A DNA stretch of 64,000 nt from Cytophagales bacterium (GTDB taxonomy: Bacteria; Bacteroidota; Bacteroidia; Cytophagales; Thermoflexibacteraceae). The notes under the pieces were generated by a model. That model had not been told where the DNA came from. It worked only from the letters and a program-made list of their open reading frames with translations, and did not search any database. Made by a program: the position numbers and the translations under genes. Of this stretch, positions 56,028-63,811 are shown piece by piece. The stretch lies in the NCBI GenBank assembly GCA_013299115.1, contig JAAFKA010000004.1, forward strand, positions 1 through 64,000, given 5' to 3'. The first letter of the stretch is position 1. Every line of letters starts with the position of its first letter.

Positions 56028-57215
56028 TTACAACTGTTGATTTTTGTATCGAATATACGTTTCCAAATCTTTGTCCCCTCTGCCCGATAAATTGACAACG
56101 ACTACATCAGATTTTTTAAATTCTAATTGGTCGAGGGCTGCAAAAGCATGGGCTGTTTCTATGGCGGGAATGATGCCCTCTGTTTTGCTTAGACTAAATC
56201 CTGCTTGCATAGCTTCGTCATCTGTAACATTCACAAATACAGCACGTTGCGTATCGTAGAGATGTGCGTGAATAGGTCCAATTCCAGGATAATCAAGCCC
56301 TGCCGAAATAGAATAAGGCTCTATCACTTGCCCATCTTCTGTTTGCATCAAAATTGTTTTGCTGCCATGCAAAATGCCCATACGACCCAGAGCCGTAGTA
56401 GCTGCCGACAAACCAGATTGCACGCCTTTTCCTCCTGCCTCTACGGCTACCAACTGCACAGTCGGCTCGTCTAAAAAGTGATAAAAAGCCCCCGCAGCAT
56501 TGCTACCGCCACCTACACAAGCCACCACATAGTCGGGCAATTCTCTGTTGATTTGTGCTTTAAGTTGCTTGCGAATTTCGGCACTGATAACAGCCTGAAA
56601 CCTCGCCACCATGTCAGGGTAAGGGTGAGGACCTACCACAGAGCCTATGATGTAATGCGTATCTGTTGGGTTGTTTATCCAATGACGCATTGCCTCGTTG
56701 GTTGCATCTTTGAGGGTTTGGCTGCCGCTGGTGGCAGGCACTACGGTTGCCCCCAAGATTTTCATTCTCTCTACATTGGGTTTTTGCCTTTCCATGTCGT
56801 GCTTGCCCATATAGACCATGCACTCCATGCCCATCAAGGCACAAACGGTGGCGGTGGCTACGCCATGTTGCCCTGCTCCTGTTTCGGCTATAATTTTTTT
56901 CTTACCCAGCCGTTGAGCAACCAAAATTTGCCCTATGGTATTGTTTATTTTGTGGGCTCCAGTGTGGCAAAGGTCTTCTCTTTTGAGAAAAATGTGGCAA
57001 TGATATGTTGCCGACAATCTTTTGGCATAATACAAAGGCGTGGGTCTGCCTACATAATTAGTAAGCAAGTCTTGAAACTCTGCTTGAAAAGTTGGCTCAT
57101 TGATAAGAGTCAAGTAGCTTTGCTGCAACTCCTTGATGTTAGGGTAGAGCATTTCGGGAATATAAGCCCCGCCAAATTGCCCATAGTAGCCTTGTTCGTT
57201 TACTGTATAGTTCAT
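56028..57215 (-). CDS. trpB: Tryptophan synthase beta chain
   Basis: The 395-aa PLP enzyme condenses indole with serine. The PLP-binding Lys is in KREDLCHTGAHKINNTIGQI. ETGAGQHGVATATVCALMGM carries the catalytic Glu, CVGGGSNAAGAFYHFL binds the phosphate, and SVGLDYPGIGP-like SISAGLDYPGIGPIHAHL is present. Full length. The rest of the trp operon is not adjacent, so trpB stands alone or with another locus. Confidence 0.97.
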   Translation of the reverse strand: MNYTVNEQGYYGQFGGAYIPEMLYPNIKELQQSYLTLINEPTFQAEFQDLLTNYVGRPTPLYYAKRLSATYHCHIFLKREDLCHTGAHKINNTIGQILVAQRLGKKKIIAETGAGQHGVATATVCALMGMECMVYMGKHDMERQKPNVERMKILGATVVPATSGSQTLKDATNEAMRHWINNPTDTHYIIGSVVGPHPYPDMVARFQAVISAEIRKQLKAQINRELPDYVVACVGGGSNAAGAFYHFLDEPTVQLVAVEAGGKGVQSGLSAATTALGRMGILHGSKTILMQTEDGQVIEPYSISAGLDYPGIGPIHAHLYDTQRAVFVNVTDDEAMQAGFSLSKTEGIIPAIETAHAFAALDQLEFKKSDVVVVNLSGRGDKDLETYIRYKNQQL

Positions 57216-57239
57216 ATTGTTGTTAGGTCTTATGCAAAT

Positions 57240-57461
57240 TTATAAATCTCTTACCACACTTTGCTTGTTCCAACGCAAATACCTCCGCACATTCATCCAG
57301 AAGGCAAGCACCAAATATACAAAAATTGGAGAACCAAAGGTCAAGAAGGACAGGTAAATAAAATAAAGCCTTACGCTGCTGATAGAAATGCCCATTCTTT
57401 CGCCTATTTGGGTGCAAACGCCAAAAACACTATGTTCTAAAAAATATCTTACTTTGCTCAT
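57240..57461 (-). CDS. PspC-domain membrane protein
   Basis: The 73-aa protein has the PspC core: VFGVCTQIGERMGISISSVR, L-Y-F-I-Y-L-S-F-L-T-F-G-S, then the helix IFVYLVLAFWMNV and a basic tail. PspC-like proteins sit in the inner membrane and take part in envelope stress responses. It is a minimal one-domain version. It precedes trpB on the same strand with a 24-bp gap, possibly cotranscribed. Confidence 0.85.
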   Translation of the reverse strand: MSKVRYFLEHSVFGVCTQIGERMGISISSVRLYFIYLSFLTFGSPIFVYLVLAFWMNVRRYLRWNKQSVVRDL

Positions 57462-57828
57462 AAAAGTTTTGCTTTGTTTTGTCTTTTGTTTGTTCTACTT
57501 TCTTAACCTAAGTTGCGTAGAATGTAGCATACGCTTTAGCGTGTGATTTTTCATTGGATTTGCAAAGCAAATTCAGTGAAAAATGCCTATCACCCAGCGT
57601 ATTATACAAAAACCATACGCTAAAGCGTATGTTACATTCATACTACGCAACTTACGTTACGTATTAACTTTTTTGACTACAAATAGTTTGCGTTTGCCAA
57701 AATTATAAAGCATTGGTTGTGTCCCAAAGATAACGCAAAAAAACTAACATTTCTATAAGAAATGTTAGTTTAAATTATGTTTTAGCATCATTGGTGTACT
57801 ATTGCCAATGCTTTTAAAACAAGACTAA
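57462..57828. other. Intergenic region with palindromic repeats
   Basis: No gene is seen. It contains two copies of the ACGCTTTAGCGTGTG / CATACGCTAAAGCGTATG palindrome (57526-57545, 57613-57637), AATTCAGTGAAAAATGCC, and the perfect hairpin 57741-57771. The promoter of pspC lies at its left end. Confidence 0.7.
57741..57771 (-). terminator. Perfect hairpin terminator of the DUF1573 gene
   Basis: AAACTAACATTTCT and AGAAATGTTAGTTT arms (14 bp) with a 3-nt loop. On the minus strand a T run follows, so it ends the transcript of the gene at 57829. It belongs to the AACATTTCT hairpin family. Confidence 0.75.
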
Positions 57829-58260
57829 TTATTTTTGTTTAGTTTCTGGCGTAGGCGTTGAAGTAGCTGCTGTTACCTCTCCTTTGATAGTCAAAACCTC
57901 TGTAACACCATTGCTCAACGTAACTGTAATAGTTTTGGTAAAAGGACCTGAAGCTGCTGCATTGTAAGTAGCTTTTACAAAACCAGTTTTGTTAGGTGCT
58001 ATTGGGTCTTTAGACCATTCTGGCACTGTGCAACCGCAAGAGCCTGTGGTGTTTGTAATAATCAACGGTGCATTGCTTTTGTTCGTAATTTTGAACTCAC
58101 AACTTGCAGGTGTACCTTGTGGTATTTTTTTGAAGTCATAAGTTTGTGTACTCCATTGATGCGTGGTGGCTACTGTTGGTGCAGTTGAACTTGCAGCATT
58201 TTGGGCATAGACTGCTACGCTACACAAAAACATGAGAGTCATTAAAACGTACTTTTTCAT
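57829..58260 (-). CDS. DUF1573 secreted protein
   Basis: The 143-aa protein has a signal peptide (YVLMTLMFLCSVAVYAQNA). The DUF1573 Ig-like core follows (YDFKKIPQGTPASCEFKITN, then PLIITNTTGSCGCTVPEW with the signature S-C-G-C-T-x-P). It ends with a Thr/Pro-rich tail. It is a periplasmic beta-sandwich; the Cys pair is conserved in the family. Function unknown. Confidence 0.9.
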   Translation of the reverse strand: MKKYVLMTLMFLCSVAVYAQNAASSTAPTVATTHQWSTQTYDFKKIPQGTPASCEFKITNKSNAPLIITNTTGSCGCTVPEWSKDPIAPNKTGFVKATYNAAASGPFTKTITVTLSNGVTEVLTIKGEVTAATSTPTPETKQK

Positions 58261-58459
58261 AATTGTAAGAATTTTTGAGTTAGAAGATAATACAAGTTTT
58301 GATTTGATTTTGATATTACAAAGGTAAGCAAGAAATCTTTTGCTTGGTGTTAATAAAACTTCAAAACTTGTTATCGAGTTGTTAAATCTATTTTACAGTT
58401 ATTTAGGTATATTTTCAATGCTCTTTTTGTGTTTCAATAATTGTGTGAAAGGTAATTTT

Positions 58460-58906
58460 TTATTCAAAAATCCTCAAAATCCGTCCATTCAGCGAAGTTT
58501 GGTAAGTTTTAATACCTTTTGAGCCGAAGGAGTTAGTACCTCTGCCTTGCAGGTCGAAAGTAGCACCATGCACACTACATTGGAAATTGTTGCTTGTAGG
58601 TCTGTATGTTACATTTGGGTTTCCCTCATGGCTGCATACAATAGTAACGGCAGCAAAAGTGCCAGATGTAGTTCTTGCCACTACCACCTGATTGGCAGCA
58701 TTTACCACAAAACCTCCATTGGCATTAAGCGGGGCATTTACAGTATCATCTAAATTTAACGAAAAATCAACCTTGCCCGTTGGTGTGGGATTGGGAGTTG
58801 GGCTGCTCACGTTAGACGAGCAAGCTGTTAAACCTCCCATGCAGTAGGTAGCAAAAATGGCTGCTCCACTGAAACCTAAACCTTTTAAAAATTCTTTGCG
58901 ATTCAT
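58460..58906 (-). CDS. Rieske [2Fe-2S] lipoprotein
   Basis: The 148-aa protein begins with a Tat-like/lipoprotein signal (FLKGLGFSGAAIFATYCMGG, lipobox LTAC). The Rieske site has C-S-H (VTIVCSHEGN) and C-S-V-H (FQCSVHGATFDLQGRG), giving the two Cys and two His ligands. It is small, without cytochrome-bc1 partners nearby, so it is a stand-alone envelope electron carrier. Confidence 0.9.
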   Translation of the reverse strand: MNRKEFLKGLGFSGAAIFATYCMGGLTACSSNVSSPTPNPTPTGKVDFSLNLDDTVNAPLNANGGFVVNAANQVVVARTTSGTFAAVTIVCSHEGNPNVTYRPTSNNFQCSVHGATFDLQGRGTNSFGSKGIKTYQTSLNGRILRIFE

Positions 58907-59005
58907 ATTAGTTTTGAATTTTTAGTTTTGAATTTTGTCCCATTAGGGGCTTTATATCGGTAGCAAATTAAGTCAAAGTAAGTGAAAATCAAAGCAGTTT
59001 TTATT

Positions 59006-59353
59006 TTAAATTTCCTCTCCAAATCGCAGCAAATTGCCACTATTATCTAAAATAGCAAACTCTTTCATTCCCCATGCTTTTTGGCTCAAATGCCCTTGCG
59101 GGTGAATGATGCCCAAAGTTTGGTAGGTTTCATAGAAAAATTCTATGCCTTCCACGCGTATATAGCAGCCTGAATTAGCAGCCAAATAGTCATCTTTTGC
59201 CAACCAAAAATGAATTTCGACCTCCTGAAAATCCACTATTAAATAATCTTTGTAAGAAGTGATGGAAAAACCCAAGTGTTCATAAAATTTGGTGGTTGCC
59301 TCCATATCATTACAAGGCAGAATAGGCACAGCAGCAGATAATAAGGCTGTCAT
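59006..59353 (-). CDS. VOC superfamily (bleomycin-resistance-like) protein
   Basis: From ATG 59353 the 115-aa protein is a single glyoxalase/VOC module. Its start is AVPILPCNDMEATTKFYEHL-G-F, followed by DFQEVEIHFWLAKDDYLAAN, CYIRVEGIEFFYETY and KAWGMKEFAILDNSGNLLRF. This resembles BLMA-type bleomycin-binding proteins, but many small VOC proteins have other ligands. The 12-residue upstream extension was rejected. Confidence 0.88.
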   Translation of the reverse strand: MTALLSAAVPILPCNDMEATTKFYEHLGFSITSYKDYLIVDFQEVEIHFWLAKDDYLAANSGCYIRVEGIEFFYETYQTLGIIHPQGHLSQKAWGMKEFAILDNSGNLLRFGEEI

Positions 59354-59441
59354 AGGCAGTTGTAAGCTGTTTTTAGGATAAGACTCCAAAGGCTAAGGCG
59401 TATATTACATTCATACTATACAAAATACATTAAATAACAAA

Positions 59442-59474
59442 AAGCCTTACAGGTTTCGAAAACTTGTAAGGCTT
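59442..59474 (-). terminator. Hairpin terminator of the siaC gene
   Basis: AAGCCTTACAGGTTT and AAAACTTGTAAGGCTT arms lie just after the siaC stop on the minus strand; a T-rich tract follows. Confidence 0.65.
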
Positions 59475-59491
59475 AAGGAGGGCAAACTAAA

Positions 59492-59866
59492 TTACCCTTC
59501 TATTACATTCATCACAATCGGAATGTCTATGATTTCTTTGAAGTCTTCGCCTGACTCTTGCATATCCTCATCATCTTCTTCGTAGAACCAATTAATCACG
59601 ATGTCCTGATTTTTTATCTGTTCTAAACGTCTGAAAATTTCGACTAAACATTTAGACGAACTCGTGTTAAAATATTCGAGTTTTATATCAAATACGGTCT
59701 TATTAGCAGAGTGCTTAACATAATCATCGAGCCACTCAAACAAAGGTTTATAAAACTCTATTGAGTTTTCAGGTATAGACCTTCCTGCCATAAGGAATTT
59801 GCCTCCCTGTGCATTGAAGCTTAGTTTAGGCGTTTTAGCAGTTTCTTCTAAATAAAAGTTTTCCAT
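59492..59866 (-). CDS. siaC: SiaC-family regulatory phosphoprotein (DUF1987)
   Basis: The 124-aa protein has the DUF1987 core SFNAQGGKFLMAGRSIPENS and FDIKLEYFNTSSSKCLVEIF. In the SiaABCD type of partner switch, SiaC is phosphorylated by the SiaB kinase and dephosphorylated by a PP2C/SpoIIE phosphatase. Its site is the Thr/Ser in the N-T-S-S-S-K segment. It lies 11 bp downstream of siaB. Confidence 0.9.
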   Translation of the reverse strand: MENFYLEETAKTPKLSFNAQGGKFLMAGRSIPENSIEFYKPLFEWLDDYVKHSANKTVFDIKLEYFNTSSSKCLVEIFRRLEQIKNQDIVINWFYEEDDEDMQESGEDFKEIIDIPIVMNVIEG

Positions 59867-59877
59867 ATTTTTATACG

Positions 59878-60447
59878 CTATACAGCGGCTACTTTAACAG
59901 TTAAGCTGAAAAAAGAGTATTTGTCATTAATTTGTGTGAATACGTATTCAAGTTTGTTGCTTGATTTACGTGCAATGTCAATAATGCCTAAACCAGCACC
60001 ACCTTTCGAGGAGATTTGACCATGGTCTAATGTTTCGCGATACTTGTTCTTGAGTTCTTCGCTTGACATGGCATTGACATCATCAATTCGTTTTTTGAGT
60101 GTAGGCACATCTGTATTGGGTATATAGTTACCAGTGATGATATTATAGTTTTCGTCAACTCTTGCTAAGACAAAAATTATAGCATCATCATCTTTGATAT
60201 CTTCGGCAGCTATATAGTCAAAATGATTCTGAATATTTTGCAATATTTCTACCAAAATGCTAAATAACCGTTTGCGTATAGCTGATTTCTGCTCTACTTC
60301 TGTGAGCTTGGTTTGGGCTATAGCAATAATGCTATTTAACAAATCTCCCGATGCAGCACCTTTGTAAGACATAATGATGCCATTTGACTGCATTTGATTA
60401 TAGTATTGATGTACGTCCAATGTTTTGAAAGATTTTGCTGATACCAA
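59878..60447 (-). CDS. siaB: SiaB-family protein kinase
   Basis: The 189-aa GHKL-like kinase has an N-box helix LFSILVEILQNIQNHFDYIA and a C-terminal G-rich motif ISSKGGAGLGIIDIARKSSN. Both occur in SiaB/SpoIIAB-like kinases (DUF6272). The start used is TTG at 60447; the residues TLDVHQYYNQMQ are conserved in the family, so an ATG at 60393 would be too short. It pairs with siaC. The SpoIIE sensor at 38275 could be a matching phosphatase; Bacteroidota have several. Confidence 0.88.
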   Translation of the reverse strand: MVSAKSFKTLDVHQYYNQMQSNGIIMSYKGAASGDLLNSIIAIAQTKLTEVEQKSAIRKRLFSILVEILQNIQNHFDYIAAEDIKDDDAIIFVLARVDENYNIITGNYIPNTDVPTLKKRIDDVNAMSSEELKNKYRETLDHGQISSKGGAGLGIIDIARKSSNKLEYVFTQINDKYSFFSLTVKVAAV

Positions 60448-60735
60448 AAAACTAAGTAAAAATATAAACCCGTTTTATCCTTGTGAATCTATTTGTGTGC
60501 AATTATACATTTTTTTTATTAAAAAACAAAAGCACAGCAAATTTTTAACTCTTTACTAATTTTTTTTTGTGGTTGTATATTTTTAGTTCAATAACTGCAT
60601 AAAGATACTTGCAGAGTTTTAAACAACTTCTATTCTATCAAATACTTAGCCAAAAAAGACTTACCTGCATTTTGATAAGCAATGTTAAGATTTATTTTTT
60701 AATTTTTGCAACAAAAGTTTATTTTTTTTTTCTAC
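60448..60735. other. Intergenic region between siaB and the CvfB-like gene
   Basis: AT-rich; no gene or clear repeat. It contains T-rich tracts on both strands and the likely siaB promoter on the minus strand near 60480-60540. Confidence 0.5.
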
Positions 60736-61563
60736 TTATTTTTTCAGCGAAATTCCGTTAGGTGCTAAACTAATAAAACCACCTTTATAAAGGTTGCCTA
60801 TCAATTTCTTAAAAGTTTTTTTGCTCATCTGAAATGCCTGTTGAATTTCCTCTGAACTGCTGCCATCATGGTAGGGCAAAAAGCCACCTGCTGCCTCTAA
60901 TTGTTGCAAGATAATTGCAGAATCCTCTATGATACCCTTAAAACCTTCTTTTCTAAGGCTTAAATCTATTTTATTGTCTTCTCTTAACTTTTTTACAAAG
61001 CCTTTTGTTTTATCTCCTATTGCCAATTTCTTAAATACTTCGTTTTTATACAAAATACCTGCATATCGGTTGTTGATAAGGCACATAAAGCCCAGCGTGG
61101 TCATTTCATAAACCAATAAATCTACTTCCTCGCCTTCTTGGAGATTGATATGTTGCTTTTCTATGAATGTACCTATTTTGCCTATGCCTATGATTCGATT
61201 GGTGCGTTGGTCTAAACTAAGGCGGACTATGTGTTTTTCGCCTACTTGCATACGCCTGTGCTGCTCACTAAGTGGAACAAAAAGCTGTTTTTCTAAGCCC
61301 CACGACAAAAAAGCCCCAAAATCTGTGGTGTGTTCTACGTCTAAGCAGGCAAAATCTCCTACCTGTGCCAATGGCGTGAGGGTAGTGGCAATTAGTCGGT
61401 CTTCGGAGTCGGTGTAGATAAAAACCTTAACAGAATCGCCAATTTTTGTACCTTCATGCACATATTTTTTGGGCAGCAAGATTTCGCCTAAATCTGAGGC
61501 AAGGTATAAGCCAAAAGGCACTTCTTTGACTACGGTTAAGGTGTTGAATTTGCCTATGTCCAT
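60736..61563 (-). CDS. CvfB-like S1 RNA-binding protein
   Basis: The 275-aa protein has the CvfB/YitL order of S1-type modules: KEVPFGLYLASDLGEILLPK-K-Y, GDSVKVFIYTDSEDRLIATT, VEHTTDFGAFLSWGLEKQLF, LLVYEMTTLGFMCLINNRYA-G-I-L. A C-terminal winged-helix follows (AFQMSKKTFKKLIGNLYKGG). It binds RNA and influences virulence or translation in Firmicutes homologues. The role here is unknown. Stand-alone. Confidence 0.92.
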   Translation of the reverse strand: MDIGKFNTLTVVKEVPFGLYLASDLGEILLPKKYVHEGTKIGDSVKVFIYTDSEDRLIATTLTPLAQVGDFACLDVEHTTDFGAFLSWGLEKQLFVPLSEQHRRMQVGEKHIVRLSLDQRTNRIIGIGKIGTFIEKQHINLQEGEEVDLLVYEMTTLGFMCLINNRYAGILYKNEVFKKLAIGDKTKGFVKKLREDNKIDLSLRKEGFKGIIEDSAIILQQLEAAGGFLPYHDGSSSEEIQQAFQMSKKTFKKLIGNLYKGGFISLAPNGISLKK

Positions 61564-61724
61564 TTTTGATGTACTGAATATAGTTATAAGTTTTGGTAAT
61601 TACCACAAAAAATATAAACTAACCAATTATGCTAGTAAATTTTTTTATTTTGTTGTGAAAAGGGACTTTGTAGTTGCCCGCAAGTAAGACAAAGAGCTAC
61701 CAAGTGTTTTTATTGCCTCTACAC

Positions 61725-62486
61725 TCAAAGATAGTATAATTGTTTATAATCTCGCCAAACTATTTTCATTCTGAAATGAATTTGTTGCAAAAACAAGCCA
61801 CCTAATAATAAGTTAGTAGCCCAAACAACTATAACTTGTTGGCTTGTAACTTGTTGCAAAGCCAAACAGGGCAGAGCCACCAAAGCCACTACCAACAAAG
61901 TTGTTACGAACTGACCCAGATAAATAATAGCCCACTGTTTCATTGCCCACCAACTTGTAGCCACATTTGCCAACCAAAAAAGAACAAAAGCCAAAATAAA
62001 ATTTGTACTTTGTCCTTGGTAACTTCCTATAAACCCTGATAAGCCTAACAAGGCATAAAAACAAAGCATGACATAAATAAAACGGTAAAAATAATTAAAA
62101 TCAGGCACGCAAGAGTCTGCAGTTTGTTTGATAGCAGGGGCAATAACTTTTCTATTGTATGAAATCAAAAAATAGGTTTGCTGCAAACCCTTGAAAAACA
62201 AAATATTACGAAATAAAGGCTTTAAAAAAGGCAATCGATGCCCCACAATATAGAGCATACTCTCCAAACCATAATGCACCTCATGGGTTTGTGTATTAAC
62301 CAGAGCTATTTCGTTTTTTGCTCTTGCTCTGTCCACTACTTCACAAGCAGGAAAAGCATCAAGTTGGTCGTATTTCCAACGTCCTTCTTTGTCCAACCAA
62401 CCATATTTTGTAAAAGCACCTGTGTAAACGGCACACATAGGACACTCGTGGTCGTAAATGATGACGTGGTTTGATAGAGTTTTCAT
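61725..62486 (-). CDS. DUF393 (DCC-type) thioredoxin-like membrane protein
   Basis: From ATG 62486 the protein is 253 aa. The DCC family motif D-H-E-C-P-M-C lies near residue 15 (IIYDHECPMCAVYTGAFTKY), followed by the thioredoxin-like part. About four membrane helices make up the C-terminal half (YVMLCFYALLGLSGFIG, FVTTLLVVALVALPCLALQ). It is predicted to be a membrane-bound thiol oxidoreductase of unknown partner. The upstream extension to 62552 was rejected. Confidence 0.82.
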   Translation of the reverse strand: MKTLSNHVIIYDHECPMCAVYTGAFTKYGWLDKEGRWKYDQLDAFPACEVVDRARAKNEIALVNTQTHEVHYGLESMLYIVGHRLPFLKPLFRNILFFKGLQQTYFLISYNRKVIAPAIKQTADSCVPDFNYFYRFIYVMLCFYALLGLSGFIGSYQGQSTNFILAFVLFWLANVATSWWAMKQWAIIYLGQFVTTLLVVALVALPCLALQQVTSQQVIVVWATNLLLGGLFLQQIHFRMKIVWRDYKQLYYL

Positions 62487-62625
62487 AACTTTCAGAAAAA
62501 AATGAAACTTTTTCTTTATAACGCAAGAGAAGTAAAAAAGTTGAGTTTCCAAACAAAATTTGGTAGTTTTTTATCAAAAAATGAATTAAAGTTGTCCATT
62601 ATTGGTTAAAAATAAAAATTACCTT

Positions 62626-62706
62626 GGTAGTGCCAGACAAGTACTGTCTTAAAACTAATATTTCTCAAAGGAATGTTGGTTTTGAGCATGACATCTGTGG
62701 CACTAC
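62626..62706. mobile_element. Nested palindromic element, copy 2 (81 bp)
   Basis: GGTAGTGCCAGA / TCTGTGGCACTAC outer arms flank an inner hairpin AAAACTAATATTTCT...GGAATGTTGGTTTT. It is the same design as 33436-33526 but diverged inside, suggesting selection or mobility of the ends rather than the middle. Confidence 0.7.
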
Positions 62707-62732
62707 TATTACTTCTAATCATTTCTAAACGT

Positions 62733-63080
62733 ATGTTAAAATATCTTTTAACCTTTTTGTTGGGCTTTTGTCTGCAAATAGGATTTGCTCAAAGTAAAGA
62801 AACAGGCAAAGAAACCGCAGAGGTTAAAATCAAAACTTCTGCCCAGTGTGATATGTGCAAAAAACGGATTGAAAAAGCCTTAAAAGTAGAAAAAGGCATC
62901 AAAAAAGCTGTACTTGACGTGGACAGCAAGGTGCTAACTGTGGTTTATCAAACCAAAAAGACTGATGTAACTGCTATTAAAAATGCCGTAACAAAAGTTG
63001 GTTATGATGCCGATGAGGTAAAAGCAGACGAAAAAGCCTATAAAAAATTGCCTGATTGCTGCCAAGTTGGCGGACATTAA
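62733..63080 (+). CDS. Secreted HMA (heavy-metal-associated) domain protein
   Basis: From ATG 62733 the protein is 115 aa. A signal peptide (MLKYLLTFLLGFCLQIGFA) is followed by one HMA domain with a C-D-M-C metal site (KTSAQCDMCKKRIEKALKVE) and the usual strand pattern (KKAVLDVDSKVLTVVYQTKK). The C-terminal CCQ may add ligands. It is likely a periplasmic copper- or zinc-binding carrier. I rejected the upstream start, because this ATG begins the signal peptide. Confidence 0.9.
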   Translation: MLKYLLTFLLGFCLQIGFAQSKETGKETAEVKIKTSAQCDMCKKRIEKALKVEKGIKKAVLDVDSKVLTVVYQTKKTDVTAIKNAVTKVGYDADEVKADEKAYKKLPDCCQVGGH

Positions 63081-63178
63081 CAAGCCGTATATTTGCCTTG
63101 TATGACTGTAACATACGCAACTTACGTTAACTAACAATAAAACTAACAATAAAACACTAACAATTAACAACTACTATT

Positions 63179-63811
63179 ATGGTACTAAACCTTTGTATTA
63201 TTGCCTTTGCCATTACTTTGGTCTATTTGGCGGTTGCAGAAAGAGTGGCAACACACATTCGTTTTTTGGTTATAGAAGGATTGTTACTTTTTGTCATTGC
63301 TCTTATCGAACTCAAACATATAGATTTTGCTAATTTAGCTTTTATCTTGGCAGAAACTTTGTTATTCAAGGCATTGGTAATTCCTTATTATTTGCAGCAA
63401 ATCATAGAAAGAAATAAAATTTCGAAAACAGTCAATACCACTATTCCAATTTTTTATATTCTAATTATGGTGTCGGTAGCCATTATTTTATTTTTCATTT
63501 TTGCTTATAGTTTGCCTTCGCAACAACTCAAAATTAAATATTTTACAGTTTCTATCTCTGCTATTTTCACAGGTTTTGTCTTGATAATGACTCACCGAGA
63601 GGTAATTAGCCATTTGATTGGTTATTTAATCATAGAGAACGGCATTTTTTTGCTTTCTGTAGCCATTGGCAGCGAAATGCCTATGATTGTCAATACAGGT
63701 ATTTTGCTTGATATCCTGATTAGTGTGGTTGTTTTGGGGGCTTTTGTCAATCGAATTGGTAGGAAATTTACAGAAATGGAAGTTACTAAATTGTCAGAAC
63801 TGAAAGACTAA
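63179..63811 (+). CDS. HyfE-like (NuoK-related) membrane protein
   Basis: The 210-aa protein has about six membrane helices (IAFAITLVYLAVAERVATHI..., IPIFYILIMVSVAIILFFIF...) and the pattern of the hydrogenase-4/formate hydrogenlyase component E family: HIRFLVIEGLLLFVIALIEL, LAETLLFKALVIPYYL, HREVISHLIGYLIIENGIFL. In Bacteroidota such genes belong to NuoK-like membrane complexes. Its partners may lie to the right of the window. It overlaps the converging gene at 63808 by a few bases. Confidence 0.8.
   Translation: MVLNLCIIAFAITLVYLAVAERVATHIRFLVIEGLLLFVIALIELKHIDFANLAFILAETLLFKALVIPYYLQQIIERNKISKTVNTTIPIFYILIMVSVAIILFFIFAYSLPSQQLKIKYFTVSISAIFTGFVLIMTHREVISHLIGYLIIENGIFLLSVAIGSEMPMIVNTGILLDILISVVVLGAFVNRIGRKFTEMEVTKLSELKD

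Noticed and set aside
56478-57245. Long plus-strand open frame (255 aa) opposite trpB
   Set aside because: It lies entirely antisense to a full, well-conserved trpB; its composition is rich in Cys/His/Tyr as in shadow frames.
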